From: Actinomycetes bacterium | Lineage (GTDB): Bacteria > Actinomycetota > Actinomycetes > Mycobacteriales > Mycobacteriaceae | Direction of reading: 5' to 3' | Assembly: GCA_022600695.1 (NCBI GenBank) | Contig: JAHZJY010000230.1 | Span: forward strand, 1 to 5,386 | DNA length: 5,386 nt | Shown: positions 4,313 through 5,386 of the stretch, one piece after another | Layout: every line of letters begins with the position of its first letter | Numbering within the stretch: the first letter of the stretch is position 1 | The notes under the pieces: model-generated | Seen by the model: the letters and a program-made list of their open reading frames with translations, nothing else | What the model was told of the DNA's origin: nothing | The model's database searches: none | Translations under genes and position numbers: made by a program

Positions 4313-5386
4313 CTCCCTGGCCAGGAACGAGAATGCCAGTGCGCTCTTGAACGCGGTCTGGGCGTTATCGGCCGCACCGGCGTGCCCGCCCTCGATGTTC
4401 TCGTAATACCAGAGTTGGTGGCCCGCCGCCTCGAGTGCCGCGGTCATCTTTCGGGCATGGCCGGGATGTACCCGGTCATCGCGGGTCGACGTGGTCATCA
4501 GTACCGGGGGGCAACCCTTGTCGGCGTCGATGTTCTGGTAGGGGGAGTACTCGGAGATGAACGCCCAGTCCTCAGGATCGTCCGGGTCGCCGTATTCGGC
4601 CACCCATGACGCACCGGCCAGCAGTAGGTGGAATCTTTTCATGTCCAACAGCGGAACCTGACACACCAGGGCGCCGAACAACTCCGGATACCTGGTCATC
4701 ATGATGCCCATGAGCAGTCCGCCGTTACTGCCGCCCTGGGCGCCGAGGAGGTCGGCGGTGGTGATGCCCCGGGCGACCAGGTCTCTCGCCACCGCGGCGA
4801 AGTCTTCGGCGACTTTGTGCCGGCCGGCCCGCATCGCCTGGGTGTGCCAGCCGGGGCCGTACTCTCCGCCACCCCGGATATTGGCCAGCACGTAGGTGCC
4901 GCCGCGGGACAGCCACAGCCGGCCGAGGACTCCGCCGTAACCAGGTGTCTGGGACACTTCGAAACCCCCGTAGCCGCCGAGCAACGTCGGCTGTGGGGAC
5001 GTGCGGTCCTGCGGTCCGACAACGAAATACGGGATCGCGGTCCCATCGTTGGAGGTCGCGAAGTGTTGCCTCACCGTCAGTCCGGTGGTGTCGAAGAACG
5101 ACGGAGCCGTCTTGATCACCTCGAGTTCCTCGCCGGCCCTTCCGTGCAGCAGTTGCGAGGGGGTCAGGAACCCGCTGGCATCCAGGAAGATCTCGTCACC
5201 GGTGTGGTCGGCGGTCACGATGACGGTGTTGCTACTCGACGGGGGCCCGCAAACCGGTTCCCGGCTCCAGGTGCCTGGCGTCACGATCTCGACCCTGCTC
5301 GCCACGTCGGCCAGGGTGACCATCACCAGCCGATCGCGCGTCCATGCGTACTGGTGCAGGCAGGTGTGGTCGTCGGGCTCGAAGAC
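4280..5386 (-). CDS. Prolyl oligopeptidase family serine peptidase (S9A), C-terminal part; 5' end beyond the window
   Basis: The reading frame is open to the right edge, and 368 residues are visible. A whole S9A enzyme is usually about 680-720 residues, so roughly the N-terminal half, including most of the beta-propeller that gates substrate entry, is missing. The first ~95 visible residues are the last propeller blades (AWTRDRLVMVTLADVASRVEI). The alpha/beta-hydrolase domain then shows LLGGYGGF with Y139, matching the oxyanion-hole Tyr473 of porcine prolyl oligopeptidase. It continues with ANIRGGGEYGPGWH, GGSNGG with nucleophile S220 (codon 4727-4729), STRDDRVHPGH with the catalytic Asp in the DD pair at 303-304, and EGGHAG with H335. 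The complete triad suggests an active enzyme cleaving short peptides after proline, though S9A relatives can differ in specificity. An internal GTG at 5326 is not the real start, because propeller sequence continues upstream. Whether the protein has a signal peptide cannot be seen. It ends within the convergent membrane-protein gene. Confidence 0.93.
   Translation of the reverse strand, partial: VFEPDDHTCLHQYAWTRDRLVMVTLADVASRVEIVTPGTWSREPVCGPPSSSNTVIVTADHTGDEIFLDASGFLTPSQLLHGRAGEELEVIKTAPSFFDTTGLTVRQHFATSNDGTAIPYFVVGPQDRTSPQPTLLGGYGGFEVSQTPGYGGVLGRLWLSRGGTYVLANIRGGGEYGPGWHTQAMRAGRHKVAEDFAAVARDLVARGITTADLLGAQGGSNGGLLMGIMMTRYPELFGALVCQVPLLDMKRFHLLLAGASWVAEYGDPDDPEDWAFISEYSPYQNIDADKGCPPVLMTTSTRDDRVHPGHARKMTAALEAAGHQLWYYENIEGGHAGAADNAQTAFKSALAFSFLARELGRARQAAQQ

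Noticed and set aside
4382..4609. Small plus-strand open frames within the peptidase gene
   Set aside because: They lie opposite the conserved catalytic region of the prolyl oligopeptidase and show no family features or ribosome binding site.
1..5386. CRISPR arrays, tRNA/rRNA genes, IS transposase genes
   Set aside because: I saw no regularly spaced direct repeats, no tRNA-like cloverleaf, no rRNA sequence and no transposase or integrase motifs on either strand.

Overview
The window is GC-rich, densely coded actinobacterial DNA. Protein style, mycobacterial-type TAnnnT -10 boxes and the family mix (a DUF559/AbiEi-like orphan, an N-acyl-D-amino-acid deacylase-like amidohydrolase, a DinB/mycothiol-fold protein and a prolyl oligopeptidase) fit the Mycobacteriaceae best, probably a fast-growing Mycolicibacterium-like species. 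That assignment is inference from protein resemblance; no marker gene is present.

Layout. (a) 1-1085: one plus-strand gene (140-1012) for an AbiEi-like protein with a Vsr/DUF559-type nuclease domain. It sits between two copies of a ~52-bp sequence in inverted orientation (18-69 and 1011-1062, 43 of 52 positions identical). Each copy is partly palindromic, with TGTGC/GCACA ends. (b) 1086-2819, minus strand: a complete 577-residue D-aminoacylase-like amidohydrolase. (c) 2820-2853: a 34-bp divergent intergenic region with a TAnnnT box on each strand, each placed so that its transcript could start at or within about one base of a start codon. (d) 2854-3378, plus: a 174-residue DinB/DUF664-type protein. 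(e) 3379-3472: an intergenic stretch with a 20-bp near-palindrome, two possible -10 boxes and a strong ribosome binding site. (f) 3473-4312, plus: a 279-residue integral membrane protein of unknown function. (g) 4280-5386, minus: the C-terminal 368 residues of an S9A prolyl oligopeptidase running off the right edge, overlapping the membrane gene tail-to-tail by 33 bp.

How the parts relate. No multi-gene operon or shared pathway is evident: adjacent genes alternate in direction except for the DinB and membrane genes, which are separated by 94 bp with an apparent new promoter. The least ordinary part is the left end. An orphan AbiEi/Vsr-like gene framed by inverted, quasi-palindromic repeats could be a small mobile or domesticated unit, a gene whose product recognises the repeats, or a gene lying between REP-like terminator palindromes. 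The sequence alone does not decide among these.
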